Assembly (NCBI RefSeq): GCF_000517425.1
Contig: NZ_CP006570.1
Location: forward strand, 310,001 to 374,000
From: Sodalis praecaptivus
GTDB lineage: Bacteria; Pseudomonadota; Gammaproteobacteria; Enterobacterales; Enterobacteriaceae
DNA: 64,000 nt
Direction: 5' to 3'
Positions 46,340 through 55,452 of this stretch are shown here, piece by piece. A program made the position numbers and the translations under genes. The notes under the pieces are model-generated. The model searched no databases. It saw nothing but the letters and a program-made list of their open reading frames with translations, and had not been told where the DNA came from. The stretch's first letter is position 1. Each line of letters opens with the position of its first letter.

Positions 46340-47734
46340 TTAGCTTAACGGCCGCCACAGGGTCAGATAATCTTCTCCCCCCGGAGACCAGGAATCCGTG
46401 TAAGCGACATGACTTTGCAGACATTCCCAATCTTTGCCGCGATAGCTGACCTTATCGCCGCGAGTATAAGAGGTCATCAGTTTCCATTCCGGGTAATTCC
46501 CCGGCTGTCCCTCATCGTTGTCGTCGGTGGTCACCGTCAGCGTATTGCTCGGCGCAGAGACCTGGCCGGATACATCCCTAGCGATGACGTAGTAGCGATA
46601 CGTGGTGCCGGCGGCAAGGCCGGTATCGTTATAGCTTAGCTGTGAAACCGGCAGGGTTATCAATGCCACGCCATCGCGATAGACAATGTAATTGCCCATC
46701 CGGTTAGCGTCGGCTGACGCCCCCCACATCAAGCTCACGCCGTCGGCGCTTACCCCCATACTGTGCAGATTTTTCGGCGCCGCCGGCGGAGAATCGGGCA
46801 AGGTTTGGCTCGACGTTGTCACCAGCAATGCCTGGCTCTGCGCGGATTCAACGCCCTGCGCATTCACCGCGCTTACGGCATAACTGTAGGGCGTATTTTC
46901 CGCCAGTCCGGTGTCAATAAAGCCCGGCTGAGTACCCGCATAAATACGGCTGCCGTCGCGATAAAGTCGATATTCACCGGCAGCCGGGGTGGTGCTATTC
47001 CACGCAAGGGTAATGGCATTACTGGTGATCTCCGTGGCGCGCAGTCCGTTAGGCGCAACGGGCGTAGTCTCGCCGTTATCGTCGCCGTTATCGTCGCCGT
47101 TATCATCACCGTCGACGAAATCCACATCGATGACCTGGTAGAACGCATTACCAGTATCCGCCACTTCCCATACGGCTAAAATGACGTGGTAGCCTGAACG
47201 CTGCGGCAGCATCACCTCATGTACCGTCGGTTCAGGCGGGGTAAGCGCCGTGCCATTGCTCCAGAACGGCTGCTCGGTCAGCTCGACTTTAAAAAAAGGC
47301 TGGGTGTCAAATTGGGCACGGCTTAACGGCGCGTTGGGATCCCAGTCCTGGCGGGTGATGAAATAATTCCAGCGCCGGGTGAGGTGCTTTGCACTGTAAG
47401 ACCAGGAAAAGGTCAGCAGCTCACCGGCCACGACTTGATGTTTTTCCCAATGGGTGCCGGGCTCATCCAGGAATTCGCCATTACCCTGGTTGGCGCTGGC
47501 AATTTTGCCGTCCGGCGGCGGTACCATATTATTGACGTCCGTTGGCGCGACGGGATCGGAAAGACCCGCGGCAACGGCGGGAAAAAATTTACCCGCTTCG
47601 CGCTGGTTTAATTGCCCCGAATCCAGTTTTCCCTGTTGCCAGGCGAAATAAGCACGCGAGGCAGGGGTAGGAACATGCCCATGGCGTACCGCCGGCTGAG
47701 CGGCATATTTACTCACGCTGAGTTTTTTTGACAT
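46340..47734 (-). CDS. Multidomain AA10 chitin-binding protein (AA10-Fn3-Fn3-CBM5/12)
   Basis: Protein of 464 residues. AA10 domain ~19-204 with HGHVPTPASRAY, the second copper histidine in SAKHLTRRWNYFITRQDWDP and WEVADTGNAFYQVIDVDF. A DDNG triplet repeat linker follows (~208-220), then two fibronectin III modules (~225-310 and ~320-405) and a C-terminal CBM5/12 (YPEWKLMTSYTRGDKVSYRGKDWECLQ..SWSPGG). Such proteins bind and may oxidatively cut chitin. There is no Sec signal: the first 18 residues are polar (MSKKLSVSKYAAQPAVR), so the histidine is not at the N-terminus unless that lead is removed. Followed by a terminator. Confidence 0.87.
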   Translation of the reverse strand: MSKKLSVSKYAAQPAVRHGHVPTPASRAYFAWQQGKLDSGQLNQREAGKFFPAVAAGLSDPVAPTDVNNMVPPPDGKIASANQGNGEFLDEPGTHWEKHQVVAGELLTFSWSYSAKHLTRRWNYFITRQDWDPNAPLSRAQFDTQPFFKVELTEQPFWSNGTALTPPEPTVHEVMLPQRSGYHVILAVWEVADTGNAFYQVIDVDFVDGDDNGDDNGDDNGETTPVAPNGLRATEITSNAITLAWNSTTPAAGEYRLYRDGSRIYAGTQPGFIDTGLAENTPYSYAVSAVNAQGVESAQSQALLVTTSSQTLPDSPPAAPKNLHSMGVSADGVSLMWGASADANRMGNYIVYRDGVALITLPVSQLSYNDTGLAAGTTYRYYVIARDVSGQVSAPSNTLTVTTDDNDEGQPGNYPEWKLMTSYTRGDKVSYRGKDWECLQSHVAYTDSWSPGGEDYLTLWRPLS

Positions 47735-48121
47735 TATTAAATCCGCCTCCTTGGCGTGGTTGTTTTAAACGACTGACGGTAAGGTGGAATAGCATTCACC
47801 CTTGCCGCGCTTGCGCATAACGCCCTTGTTTTTCGTCAACAAAAAAAGAAGTTATGTGCAATTGAATAAAGCAATGACAATTTATTTCATAATTAATGAT
47901 GAACGCCATGAAAGACGTTTGTGCCGTAAGTTGACAAACAATTGGGCGGATGATGACGTCTGGCGGCAGATAATAGCGGGCCTATAAATATGCCGCATGG
48001 TTGTCAAGGGTTCATGGCTCATGGCTCATGGCTCATGGCTCATGAAGCAGCGTGGCATGGGCGCGGGAAGCAAAAGCCTGGCGGCTAAAGAAAAGTTAAA
48101 CGGAACCACAACGAAACATAC
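47735..48121. other. Spacer between AA10 and sit genes, with 7-bp tandem repeat
   Basis: No gene apart from a short frame (47802-47987) that is not convincing. At 48012-48044 the unit TCATGGC is repeated four times plus a partial copy. The promoter of the minus-strand AA10 gene lies at the left end. Confidence 0.45.
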
Positions 48122-48150
48122 ATGCTAATGATAATCGTTATCATTAGCAT
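48122..48150. promoter_or_regulatory. Fur box upstream of sitA
   Basis: Two 13-base arms, ATGCTAATGATAA and TTATCATTAGCAT, flank TCG in a perfect inverted repeat. The central 19 bases match the Fur consensus at 17 positions by eye. It lies 82 bases before the sitA ATG, so the operon should be repressed by iron-loaded Fur. Confidence 0.88.
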
Positions 48151-48231
48151 TTACATAATGTCGACCACCCCTTATGCTAGCGCCTGTTTGCAATCTGCCC
48201 CGTTAAACGCCTTCAAGGAAATCGCTACTTT

Positions 48232-49143
48232 ATGAAAAACAAAGCAAAAATAATGGTCTCCGCCGTAACGTTATCGCTGCTGCTGACCTCGTTATCGTCC
48301 GCCGCTGCGGATAAATTCAAAGTCGTCACTACCTTTACCGTCATTGCGGATATGGCAAGAAACGTCGCCGGTGATGCGGCTGACATCGAATCCATCACCA
48401 AGCCCGGGGCGGAAATACATGAATACCAACCCACGCCGGGCGATATTCAGCGTACCCAGGGAGCTCAATTATTGCTATCGAATGGACTCGATCTGGAACG
48501 TTGGTTCGAGAAATTTTATCAGCAGCTGCATGATGTGCCCGACGTTGTCGTCTCGCAGGGGGTAGTTCCCATCGGGATCGTCGAGGGCCCCTATAGCGGT
48601 TTACCCAATCCGCACGCCTGGATGTCTCCCGATAATGCCATTATCTACGTCAATAACATTCGTGATGCGCTAGTGAAATACGATCCCGCTCACAGCCAAA
48701 CTTATCAGCAAAATGCGGAACTCTATAAGCATAAAATCACCGCCGAAATCGCCCCGGTCAAAGAAAAGCTGGCGCAAATTCCTGACTCGCAACGCTGGCT
48801 GGTGACCAGTGAAGGCGCGTTTTCCTACCTCGCCCGCGACTTTGGCTTGAAAGAGCTGTATCTCTGGCCGGTCAATTCCGATCAAGAAGGCACCCCGCAG
48901 CAAATTCGCAAAGTCGTCGATACCGTCAAAAAGTACCAGATCCCCGCGGTGTTCAGCGAGAGCACCGTTTCCGATAAACCGGCGCGTGAAGTGGCCCGCG
49001 AAACCGGCGCACATTATGGCGGCGTATTGTATGTGGATTCATTAAGCGAGCCCACAGGTCCGACCCCCACTTATCTTGACCTGCTGCGCGTCACGGCAGA
49101 TACCGTGGCGGAAGGCATGACCGCCGGGGTTAAGCATGACTAA
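48232..49143 (+). CDS. sitA: Mn/Fe ABC transporter periplasmic binding protein
   Basis: Cluster A-I metal-binding protein of 303 residues. Signal peptide MKNKAKIMVSAVTLSLLLTSLSSAAA. Metal ligands are visible as His in AEIHEYQPTPGD, His in NPHAWMSP, Glu in TSEGAFSYLARDFGLKELYLW and Asp in YVDSLSEPTGPTPTY. It captures Mn2+ or Fe2+ in the periplasm, important for metal-limited growth in hosts. Overlaps sitB by 8 bases; first gene of a Fur-boxed operon. Also close to YfeA. Confidence 0.9.
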   Translation: MKNKAKIMVSAVTLSLLLTSLSSAAADKFKVVTTFTVIADMARNVAGDAADIESITKPGAEIHEYQPTPGDIQRTQGAQLLLSNGLDLERWFEKFYQQLHDVPDVVVSQGVVPIGIVEGPYSGLPNPHAWMSPDNAIIYVNNIRDALVKYDPAHSQTYQQNAELYKHKITAEIAPVKEKLAQIPDSQRWLVTSEGAFSYLARDFGLKELYLWPVNSDQEGTPQQIRKVVDTVKKYQIPAVFSESTVSDKPAREVARETGAHYGGVLYVDSLSEPTGPTPTYLDLLRVTADTVAEGMTAGVKHD

Positions 49144-49945
49144 CCGCATCGATGCCGCACTCACCGTTTCGCCCGCCGGCGAAACGGCACTTGACGTCCG
49201 CCGAGCGACCGTGATTTACCGTAACGGCCATCTGGCATTGAAACAGGCGACATTTGCCATCCCACGCGGGGTCATCGCCGGGCTGGTGGGCGTTAACGGC
49301 TCCGGCAAGTCGACTTTATTCAAATCGATCATGGGATTTATCACCTTGGCCAGCGGCGAAATTACCGTCATGGGGCATCCCCCCGCTAAGGCGTTGAAAC
49401 GTCATCTCGTCTCCTACGTTCCCCAATCGGAAGAAGTGGATTGGAACTTCCCCGTTCTGGCGGAGGACGTGGTGATGATGGGACGCTACGGCCATATGGG
49501 GATGATGCGCATCCCGCGTCAGGCGGACAAAGATGCCGTGGAATGCGCCCTGGAGCGTGTCGCTATGGGCGGGCTGCGAAAGCGGCAGATCGGCGAGCTC
49601 TCCGGCGGCCAGCGGAAACGGGTATTTCTGGCGCGCGCCATCGCCCAGGATGGTCAATTGATCTTATTGGATGAACCCTTTACAGGCGTGGACCTGAAGA
49701 CCGAAAAACAGATCGTCACCCTATTGCGCGGACTGCGCGATGAGGGCCGGACCATCTTGGTCTCGACTCATAATCTCGGCTCGGTACCGACGTTTTGCGA
49801 CATGACCGTCCTGGTGAAAGGAACCGTGATGGCCTGCGGACCGACGCAGGAGATCTTTACCCGGACCAATATCGAGCGCGCCTTTGATGGCGCGCTTCAT
49901 CAGCTCTCCTGGGACGATAATGTGTTGGCGCCAGAGGCCGGCTGA
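49136..49945 (+). CDS. sitB: Mn/Fe ABC transporter ATP-binding protein
   Basis: ATPase of 269 residues with Walker A GVNGSGKST, signature LSGGQRKR, Walker B LILLDEPFTGVD and the switch region STHNLGSV. The VPQSEEVDWNFPVLAEDVVMMGRYGHMG block is typical of manganese/iron importers of this class. Overlaps sitA and is followed by sitC after 8 bases. Confidence 0.9.
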   Translation: MTNRIDAALTVSPAGETALDVRRATVIYRNGHLALKQATFAIPRGVIAGLVGVNGSGKSTLFKSIMGFITLASGEITVMGHPPAKALKRHLVSYVPQSEEVDWNFPVLAEDVVMMGRYGHMGMMRIPRQADKDAVECALERVAMGGLRKRQIGELSGGQRKRVFLARAIAQDGQLILLDEPFTGVDLKTEKQIVTLLRGLRDEGRTILVSTHNLGSVPTFCDMTVLVKGTVMACGPTQEIFTRTNIERAFDGALHQLSWDDNVLAPEAG

Positions 49946-49953
49946 GGACAGTT

Positions 49954-50814
49954 ATGCTTGACGTACTACTTGAGCCCTTTACCTATGACTATATGTGCAA
50001 TGCGATGTGGGTTTCCGCATTGGTGGGGGGCGTTTGCGCCTTTCTTTCTTGTTATCTGATGCTGAAGGGTTGGTCCCTGATGGGGGATGCGCTATCGCAT
50101 TCAATTGTTCCAGGCGTCGCCGGCGCCAAGATGTTGGGGTTGCCGTTATCGGCCGGCGCCTTTTTATCGGGGGGTCTGGCCGCCTCGGCCATGCTATTCA
50201 TCAATCAACGCACCAAGCTGAAAGAGGATGTCATTATCGGGTTGACGTTCTCATCTTTCTTCGCCTTCGGGCTATTTATGCTGTCGCTGCGGCCCGCCGC
50301 GATGAATATCGAGACGATCATGCTGGGCAATTTGTTGGTGATTGCGCCGTCCGATATTATGCAATTGGCGCTCATCGGCTGTATCTCGCTGGCCATTTTG
50401 CTGGTGAAGTGGAAAGATCTGATGGTGGTATTCTTTGATGAAAACCATGCGCGTTCCGTCGGGATTAATCCGGTGGGGCTGAAGTGTTTGTTCTTCACTC
50501 TGCTGGCCGCTTCGACGGTCGCCGCGCTCCAGACGGTCGGCGCCTTTCTGGTAATTTGCATGATAGTGACGCCCGGCGCCACCGCCTGGCTGCTGACCGA
50601 TCGTTTCCCTCGTTTGCTGATGGTGTCGGTGCCTATGGGCGCGCTAACCAGTTTCGTGGGCGCATACAGCAGTTACTTTCTTGACGGCGCTACCGGCGGG
50701 TTGATCGTTTCGCTGCAAACCCTCCTCTTTTTGCTGGCATTCGTTTTGGCGCCGCGGCACGGCTTATTAGCCTCCCGTAAACGCGCTCGCACCGAGTTAA
50801 GGAAAAAAGGATGA
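49954..50814 (+). CDS. sitC: Mn/Fe ABC transporter permease
   Basis: Inner-membrane permease of 286 residues with 7-9 hydrophobic segments, ABC-3 family. Typical blocks: CYLMLKGWSLMGDALSHSIVPGVAG and TVGAFLVICMIVTPGATAWLLTDRF. Its stop overlaps the sitD start (ATGA), so the two permeases are translated together and probably form a heterodimer. Confidence 0.9.
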   Translation: MLDVLLEPFTYDYMCNAMWVSALVGGVCAFLSCYLMLKGWSLMGDALSHSIVPGVAGAKMLGLPLSAGAFLSGGLAASAMLFINQRTKLKEDVIIGLTFSSFFAFGLFMLSLRPAAMNIETIMLGNLLVIAPSDIMQLALIGCISLAILLVKWKDLMVVFFDENHARSVGINPVGLKCLFFTLLAASTVAALQTVGAFLVICMIVTPGATAWLLTDRFPRLLMVSVPMGALTSFVGAYSSYFLDGATGGLIVSLQTLLFLLAFVLAPRHGLLASRKRARTELRKKG

Positions 50815-51650
50815 GCCTGACAGACACTTTGCTGATGCCCTTTCATTTTGCTTTCATGAATAATGCGTTCTTGATTGTGCTTCTTATCGCCGTTCCCGCC
50901 TCACTGCTGTCGTGCCTGATGGTATTAAAAGGGTGGGCGCTGATGGGGGACGCCATGAGTCATGCGGTATTTCCGGGCGTCATCATCGCCTATATGATCG
51001 GGCTTCCACTGGCGGTTGGCGCTTTCGTGGCCGGTCTGGTTTGCGCCATGACGACCGGCTTTTTGAAAAACAATAGTCGCATTAAGCACGACACGCTGAT
51101 GGGGATCGTGTTTTCCGGTATGTTTGGCGTCGGGCTGGTGATGTATGTCAAAGTGCAGTCCACGCTCCATTTGCAGCATATTTTGTTTGGCGACATGCTG
51201 GGAATTGGCGCGGATGATCTCATCGAGGCGGCGGTCATTTCCGCCGCTACGGTGCTGTTCATCGCCGTAAAATGGAAAGATCTGCTGCTGCAAACCTTTG
51301 ACGCGGTGCAAGCCAAAGCCTCCAGCCTTAATGTGCGCCTATTGCACTACGGCCTGCTCTGCTTCCTTGCCTTGACAATCGTAGCAGCGCTTAAAGCGGT
51401 CGGGATCATTTTGTCCGTCTCGTTATTGATTGCTCCAGGGGCCATAGCTTTCCTTATCACCAAAAAATTCTGGTCGATGATGCTGGCTTCCGTGGCCATC
51501 GCCGTCGCCGGCGGCTTTTTGGGGGTGTACGTTTCTTTCTTCCTGGATAGCTCGCCGGGGGCGACCATCGTATTGTTCTTCACCCTGATGTTTGCCGCGG
51601 TCTTCCTTATCAAGGGGGTGCATAGTTACCGTGTCCGCTATGCGGCCTAA
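50811..51650 (+). CDS. sitD: Mn/Fe ABC transporter permease
   Basis: Second ABC-3 family permease, 279 residues, homologous to SitC (CLMVLKGWALMGDAMSHAVFPGVI; KAVGIILSVSLLIAPGAIAFLIT). Last gene of the sit operon. A hairpin array begins 16 bases after its stop. Confidence 0.9.
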   Translation: MSLTDTLLMPFHFAFMNNAFLIVLLIAVPASLLSCLMVLKGWALMGDAMSHAVFPGVIIAYMIGLPLAVGAFVAGLVCAMTTGFLKNNSRIKHDTLMGIVFSGMFGVGLVMYVKVQSTLHLQHILFGDMLGIGADDLIEAAVISAATVLFIAVKWKDLLLQTFDAVQAKASSLNVRLLHYGLLCFLALTIVAALKAVGIILSVSLLIAPGAIAFLITKKFWSMMLASVAIAVAGGFLGVYVSFFLDSSPGATIVLFFTLMFAAVFLIKGVHSYRVRYAA

Positions 51651-51666
51651 CACCCACCGGGCACGG

Positions 51667-51868
51667 CCCTGCCGAAAACGGCGCGGCCGTACCCACCAGT
51701 GACCCTGCCGGCAACGTCGGGGTCATGCCCTTTAATGGCCCTGCCGGCAACGGCGGGGTCATGCCCTTTAATGGCCCCGCCGGCAACGGCGGGGTCACGC
51801 CCCTCAATGGCCCTGCCGGCAACGGCGGGGCAATATGCGTTACAATGACCCTGCTGGTAACGGTAGGG
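51667..51868 (+). repeat. Six tandem 36-nt repeats, each a GNRA-capped hairpin
   Basis: Stems start at 51667, 51703, 51739, 51775, 51811 and 51849, so the period is 36 bases except the last (38). The best copy is CCCCGCCG-GCAA-CGGCGGGG, eight base pairs with a GCAA tetraloop. The last copy has changed to CCCTGCTG-GTAA-CGGTAGGG yet stays paired and keeps a GNRA loop (GTAA). The first has an AAAA loop and one mismatch, the second one mismatch. The array follows sitD directly and ends 23 bases before the convergent digH-like stop. It may act in 3'-end protection or termination. Confidence 0.75.
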
Positions 51869-51890
51869 CGATGTGGATTTCAGTTACTTC

Positions 51891-53180
51891 CTATTCAGGC
51901 CGCCACCGGCTTTGCAGATAGTCCACCGCGGCGGCGGTCTGCGGCCGGCTAAGATAGGCTTCGCTGAACAGAATAGTTCCGTTGACCTCGGGTAAGGCGT
52001 CGTTAATATCCAGCTGTTTTTTTAACTCCGCTACCCCGCCCTCCACGCCCCAATCCGGTTCGACTTTCGTGGGACTGCCTATTTTATAAAGCGCGACGCC
52101 TATATACAGCTTGGTGTGGGTAGGGCGTACGACCTCCGACCACCAGTTTGCCAACACATCATACCGGACTATCTGCCGCGCCACCGGCCAATACAGCTGT
52201 GGAGCGATGTAGTCCAGCAGGCCCAGCCGTACCCACTGCCGGGTATCCGCGTAAGCAGTATCATAGGCAGGCCCCCCGGCTTGGGTAGCCGAACCGCGGG
52301 GATCATCCGCCGCATTGCGCCAGACGCCGGCAGGGCTGATGCCAAAGGCAACGTGCGCGTTAAGGGATTTTACTGCCTGGGAGACCTGCTGAATCATCAG
52401 TAAGGTATTGTGGCGCCGCCAATCGGCTTTATCGCTAAAATCCTGTCCATACAGCCGGTAAGTGGCATCATCATCCAGGCGGGAATCGGGGGTTTCGTAG
52501 TAAAAATAATCGTCGAACTGCACCCCATCCACCGGGTAATTTTTGACCAATTCAGTGACAACGCTGACGACCCAATTGCGCACCTCGGGCAGGCCGGGGT
52601 CCAGAACGTAGCGGCCGCTGGCGATACGTATCCAGTCAGGATGGAGCGCATAAACGCTGGCGGGTGATGTTCTTAGCGTGGCATTCAGCGCGGCGGCGGT
52701 TTCTGGCCGGGTATTCAGGGTAACCCGGTAAGGATTGAGCCAGGCGTGCACTTTCAGACCTCTTTTATGCGCTTGTGCAAGCATAAACGCCAGCGGATCA
52801 TAGCCCGGATCCCGGCCAACCGTTCCCGTGAGGACTTCCGACCAGGGTAATAGTTCGGAACGATAAAGCGCGTTACCATCAGGCTTGACCTGAAAAAAAA
52901 CCGTGTTAACCCCGATCTTGACCAGATTGTCCAACTTGGCCGTCAGCGCGTTTTGCTGCTGTCGAATGCGCTCTGCGTCATTGGGCGCATCAAGCGTCGA
53001 GGGCCCGGGCCAATCAAGCCCGTACAGGGTCGTCCACCAGACGCCGCGCATTTCCGACGCCTGAGGTTTGCTGGTTAACGGCGGCAGGCGCTCCGCCGCA
53101 CGTTTATTGCTACAGCCGACCAGTAACCCCAGCCATACGAGGATTATCAGCCAACGTACCATTCCTTTGTCACTCCGCAC
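51891..53180 (-). CDS. DigH/YddW-like glycosyl hydrolase lipoprotein
   Basis: Predicted outer-membrane lipoprotein of 429 residues. Signal peptide with lipobox LLVGCSNK. GHL10 (DUF187) domain from ~40: EMRGVWWTTLYGLDWPGP, VFFQVKPDGNALYRSELLPWS, LKVHAWLNPYRV, VDGVQFDDYFYYETPDS, AFGISPAGVWRN and LYIGVALYKIG. E. coli DigH cleaves denuded peptidoglycan glycans during division. GTG start at 53180 preferred because GGGAGA lies six bases upstream; the internal ATG seven codons later is too close to its AAAGGA. Convergent with sitD. Confidence 0.85.
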   Translation of the reverse strand: MRSDKGMVRWLIILVWLGLLVGCSNKRAAERLPPLTSKPQASEMRGVWWTTLYGLDWPGPSTLDAPNDAERIRQQQNALTAKLDNLVKIGVNTVFFQVKPDGNALYRSELLPWSEVLTGTVGRDPGYDPLAFMLAQAHKRGLKVHAWLNPYRVTLNTRPETAAALNATLRTSPASVYALHPDWIRIASGRYVLDPGLPEVRNWVVSVVTELVKNYPVDGVQFDDYFYYETPDSRLDDDATYRLYGQDFSDKADWRRHNTLLMIQQVSQAVKSLNAHVAFGISPAGVWRNAADDPRGSATQAGGPAYDTAYADTRQWVRLGLLDYIAPQLYWPVARQIVRYDVLANWWSEVVRPTHTKLYIGVALYKIGSPTKVEPDWGVEGGVAELKKQLDINDALPEVNGTILFSEAYLSRPQTAAAVDYLQSRWRPE

Positions 53181-53263
53181 TATTGTCTCCCTGATTCAAA
53201 GCATGAATGTCATTCATCATGAGATTGGCCGCGATAAACGCGGCGGCAGCCATTCCGTTATTG

Positions 53264-55054
53264 TTACCAGCTAAGCCCAAACCCGCGGGGGTAAGCCAGG
53301 GTACCGCTATTGGTCTTTACATCATAATGATGCCAAGTATTGACCGGCAGTTTCCCTTGCGGCGAACGCTGACCGATGAGCACTTCAGCCAGCGAGATCA
53401 TGGCATGGCTGCCCCAAACGCCGTTGTCATAGCCATAATAGGAGTAAGAGGCAACGGCTGCGTCCACCTCCTCGGCGAAGTTCACAATGTCGTAAGGCGC
53501 CCGCAGGGATAAATGGAGACGTATTTTCCCCTGCGCCGCCGCGAAGCGCAGCCAGGCAAGGTAGCGATCGCTGGTCTCATCGGGTTGGGGTTTATACGGC
53601 GACGCCGCACTCTCCACCGGCGAAAAGGCGGTAGAGAGCGTACCGAGCATAAAAACGTCGCAGCGCGCGATGCGCGCTTTGATCTCCGCCTCCGTCAGGT
53701 TTGTCTCCTTCGCCGCCTCCACCGTACGATACCCTTCTTGTGCCATTACCGCCGCAATGCCCTGGGCCTGCTCAGCCCACGGCGTCAGCACAAAAAAGCG
53801 TTGGGTTTTGTCCTTTAAAGGCAGCGTCGATTGCTGATTGATGACGACGGTAATCGCCCGATCGCTGATGCGCTTTTCCAGCGCCTGTCCATCGGCGGCA
53901 GGCTGCGGCGCCCTTTTCTTTCCCTTTTCCAGCAGGTGATAGCGCCGCTTTAGCGTTAAGATCCTCGCAACGGAGGCATCAATGTCTTCCTCTTTGATAA
54001 CCCCTTGTTTTACCTTTTGCGCCATCAGCGCAATCAGTTGCGACAGGCGTTGAGCCTCGGCAGGCGCAGCGACGCTGACCGGCATGAGGGCGATATCAAC
54101 ACCGGCGGTAAACACACGTTCAAGGGCGTCATCCGGGTTAAAATGATCGGTTATGGCGCCCATATCCAGCGCATCCGACAATGTCACGCCGGTGAAACCC
54201 AATTGGTTACGCAGGATGTCGGTCTGGATGCAACGTGACATCGTGGCGGGCACGGTAATATCCACGCCGTTACGGTTACGCACCCGGGTGTCGTCCAATG
54301 CAGGGTATTGGATATGCGCCGTCATGATCATCTCCGGCGGCGTATCACTGGCGATGGCGTGCTGATAAGGTGCAATATCGATTGCGAACGCCTCCTGGCG
54401 GTCACGGTCAACCCGCGGCAGGGCGGTATGCGAATCGGTCGACGTAGCGCCATGGCCCGGAAAGTGCTTGTAAACGGTAATCATTTGCTGCTGGTGCATG
54501 CCCGCGCGAATGCTTTCCGCCAGCGAGATAACGGTTGTAACGTCATCGCTGAAACTACGGACATTGATAACAGGGTTAAACGGATTAGTATTGACATCAA
54601 CCACCGTCGCAAAATTGACATTGATCGATAACGCCCGCAGATCGTTTGCCATATGTTGCGCCTGTTCGCGGGCAAGTTCCTTATCGGCGCCGCCCAGCCA
54701 GGCTGCCGCCAAGGCCATATTACCGGGAAAGGCAACGTATTCACTGCGGGGAAGGCGAAATACGTTTCCACCTTCATTATCCGTACCGATAAATAAATGA
54801 ATATCGCCGCCGGTATGAATTCCCGCATACCAGTCCGTCAGCGTCTGTATTTGTGCTTTATTTTGTAAATTGTTGGCAAAGAGGATTACGCCGCCGATAC
54901 CGTTATCGCGAATTATCTTTGCTATGGCTTCGTCTGGAGCAATCATGTCCCGCTTACCGTTGCCGTTGGCATCCCAATAACGGAAATCAAGCATGATTTT
55001 TTGACCGATTTTTTCCTCCAGGGTCATTGCGCCGATTTTCTGTTTAATGTCCAT
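53264..55054 (-). CDS. GH3 beta-N-acetylhexosaminidase-like protein
   Basis: Glycoside hydrolase of 596 residues, family 3. Blocks: GGVILFANNLQN, FIGTDNEGGNVFRLP, TVYKHFPGHGATSTDSHTALP (catalytic loop of the NagZ type with its His/Asp pair) and GVTLSDALDMGAI (nucleophile Asp). Residues ~390-596 form the second, C-terminal GH3 domain, which NagZ of E. coli lacks. No signal peptide, so cytoplasmic unless exported otherwise. Likely releases N-acetylglucosamine from chitin oligomers or cell-wall fragments. GAGGAG precedes the ATG. Lies 84 bases upstream of the digH-like gene in the same direction. Confidence 0.83.
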   Translation of the reverse strand: MDIKQKIGAMTLEEKIGQKIMLDFRYWDANGNGKRDMIAPDEAIAKIIRDNGIGGVILFANNLQNKAQIQTLTDWYAGIHTGGDIHLFIGTDNEGGNVFRLPRSEYVAFPGNMALAAAWLGGADKELAREQAQHMANDLRALSINVNFATVVDVNTNPFNPVINVRSFSDDVTTVISLAESIRAGMHQQQMITVYKHFPGHGATSTDSHTALPRVDRDRQEAFAIDIAPYQHAIASDTPPEMIMTAHIQYPALDDTRVRNRNGVDITVPATMSRCIQTDILRNQLGFTGVTLSDALDMGAITDHFNPDDALERVFTAGVDIALMPVSVAAPAEAQRLSQLIALMAQKVKQGVIKEEDIDASVARILTLKRRYHLLEKGKKRAPQPAADGQALEKRISDRAITVVINQQSTLPLKDKTQRFFVLTPWAEQAQGIAAVMAQEGYRTVEAAKETNLTEAEIKARIARCDVFMLGTLSTAFSPVESAASPYKPQPDETSDRYLAWLRFAAAQGKIRLHLSLRAPYDIVNFAEEVDAAVASYSYYGYDNGVWGSHAMISLAEVLIGQRSPQGKLPVNTWHHYDVKTNSGTLAYPRGFGLSW

Positions 55055-55452
55055 TTATGCGCTCCTCATTAAGTTACACGGCATGCTAAGCAAAAAGAGA
55101 ATGTCGTTTAAAATACACCCCCGCAGGGTCATTACGTAAGTGTATTGCTTTCGGATGCATAAGGTTTATTTTAAATTAAACAGCCAATCAACGATTTCTG
55201 AAAATATAGCTGAATAAGTGAATTAATTGCATGATTGATTCATCCTCCTGGCGCCAATTAGCTGTGGTTATATCGCCGGCATAACGGTATGGCGCTTCGA
55301 CTTGGCAACACCGCAAAGGAGCGCTAGATGCCGCTGACGGCCGCGGCGCGACAGGTGGGTAAACGCGCGTTTACAGGCCCCAGCGAGCCGGAAAATGAGT
55401 GGAGTCGTAATGGCGCCAGCGCGATATAAGCGCTTGCTGTCGCCGCGAGCAG
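55055..55452. other. Spacer upstream of GH3 gene, no gene
   Basis: AT-rich near the GH3 start, where its promoter should be, then GC-rich toward the tandem repeat. A minus frame that crosses the repeat (55324-55692) is a by-product of the repeat being open in all frames. Confidence 0.45.

Noticed and set aside
47072-47110. 12-bp tandem repeat as a regulatory repeat
   Set aside because: It lies in frame within the AA10 gene and simply encodes the DDNG linker.
51610-51822. Proline-rich 12-residue repeat protein across the hairpin array
   Set aside because: No start with ribosome site; periodicity is explained by the RNA hairpins.
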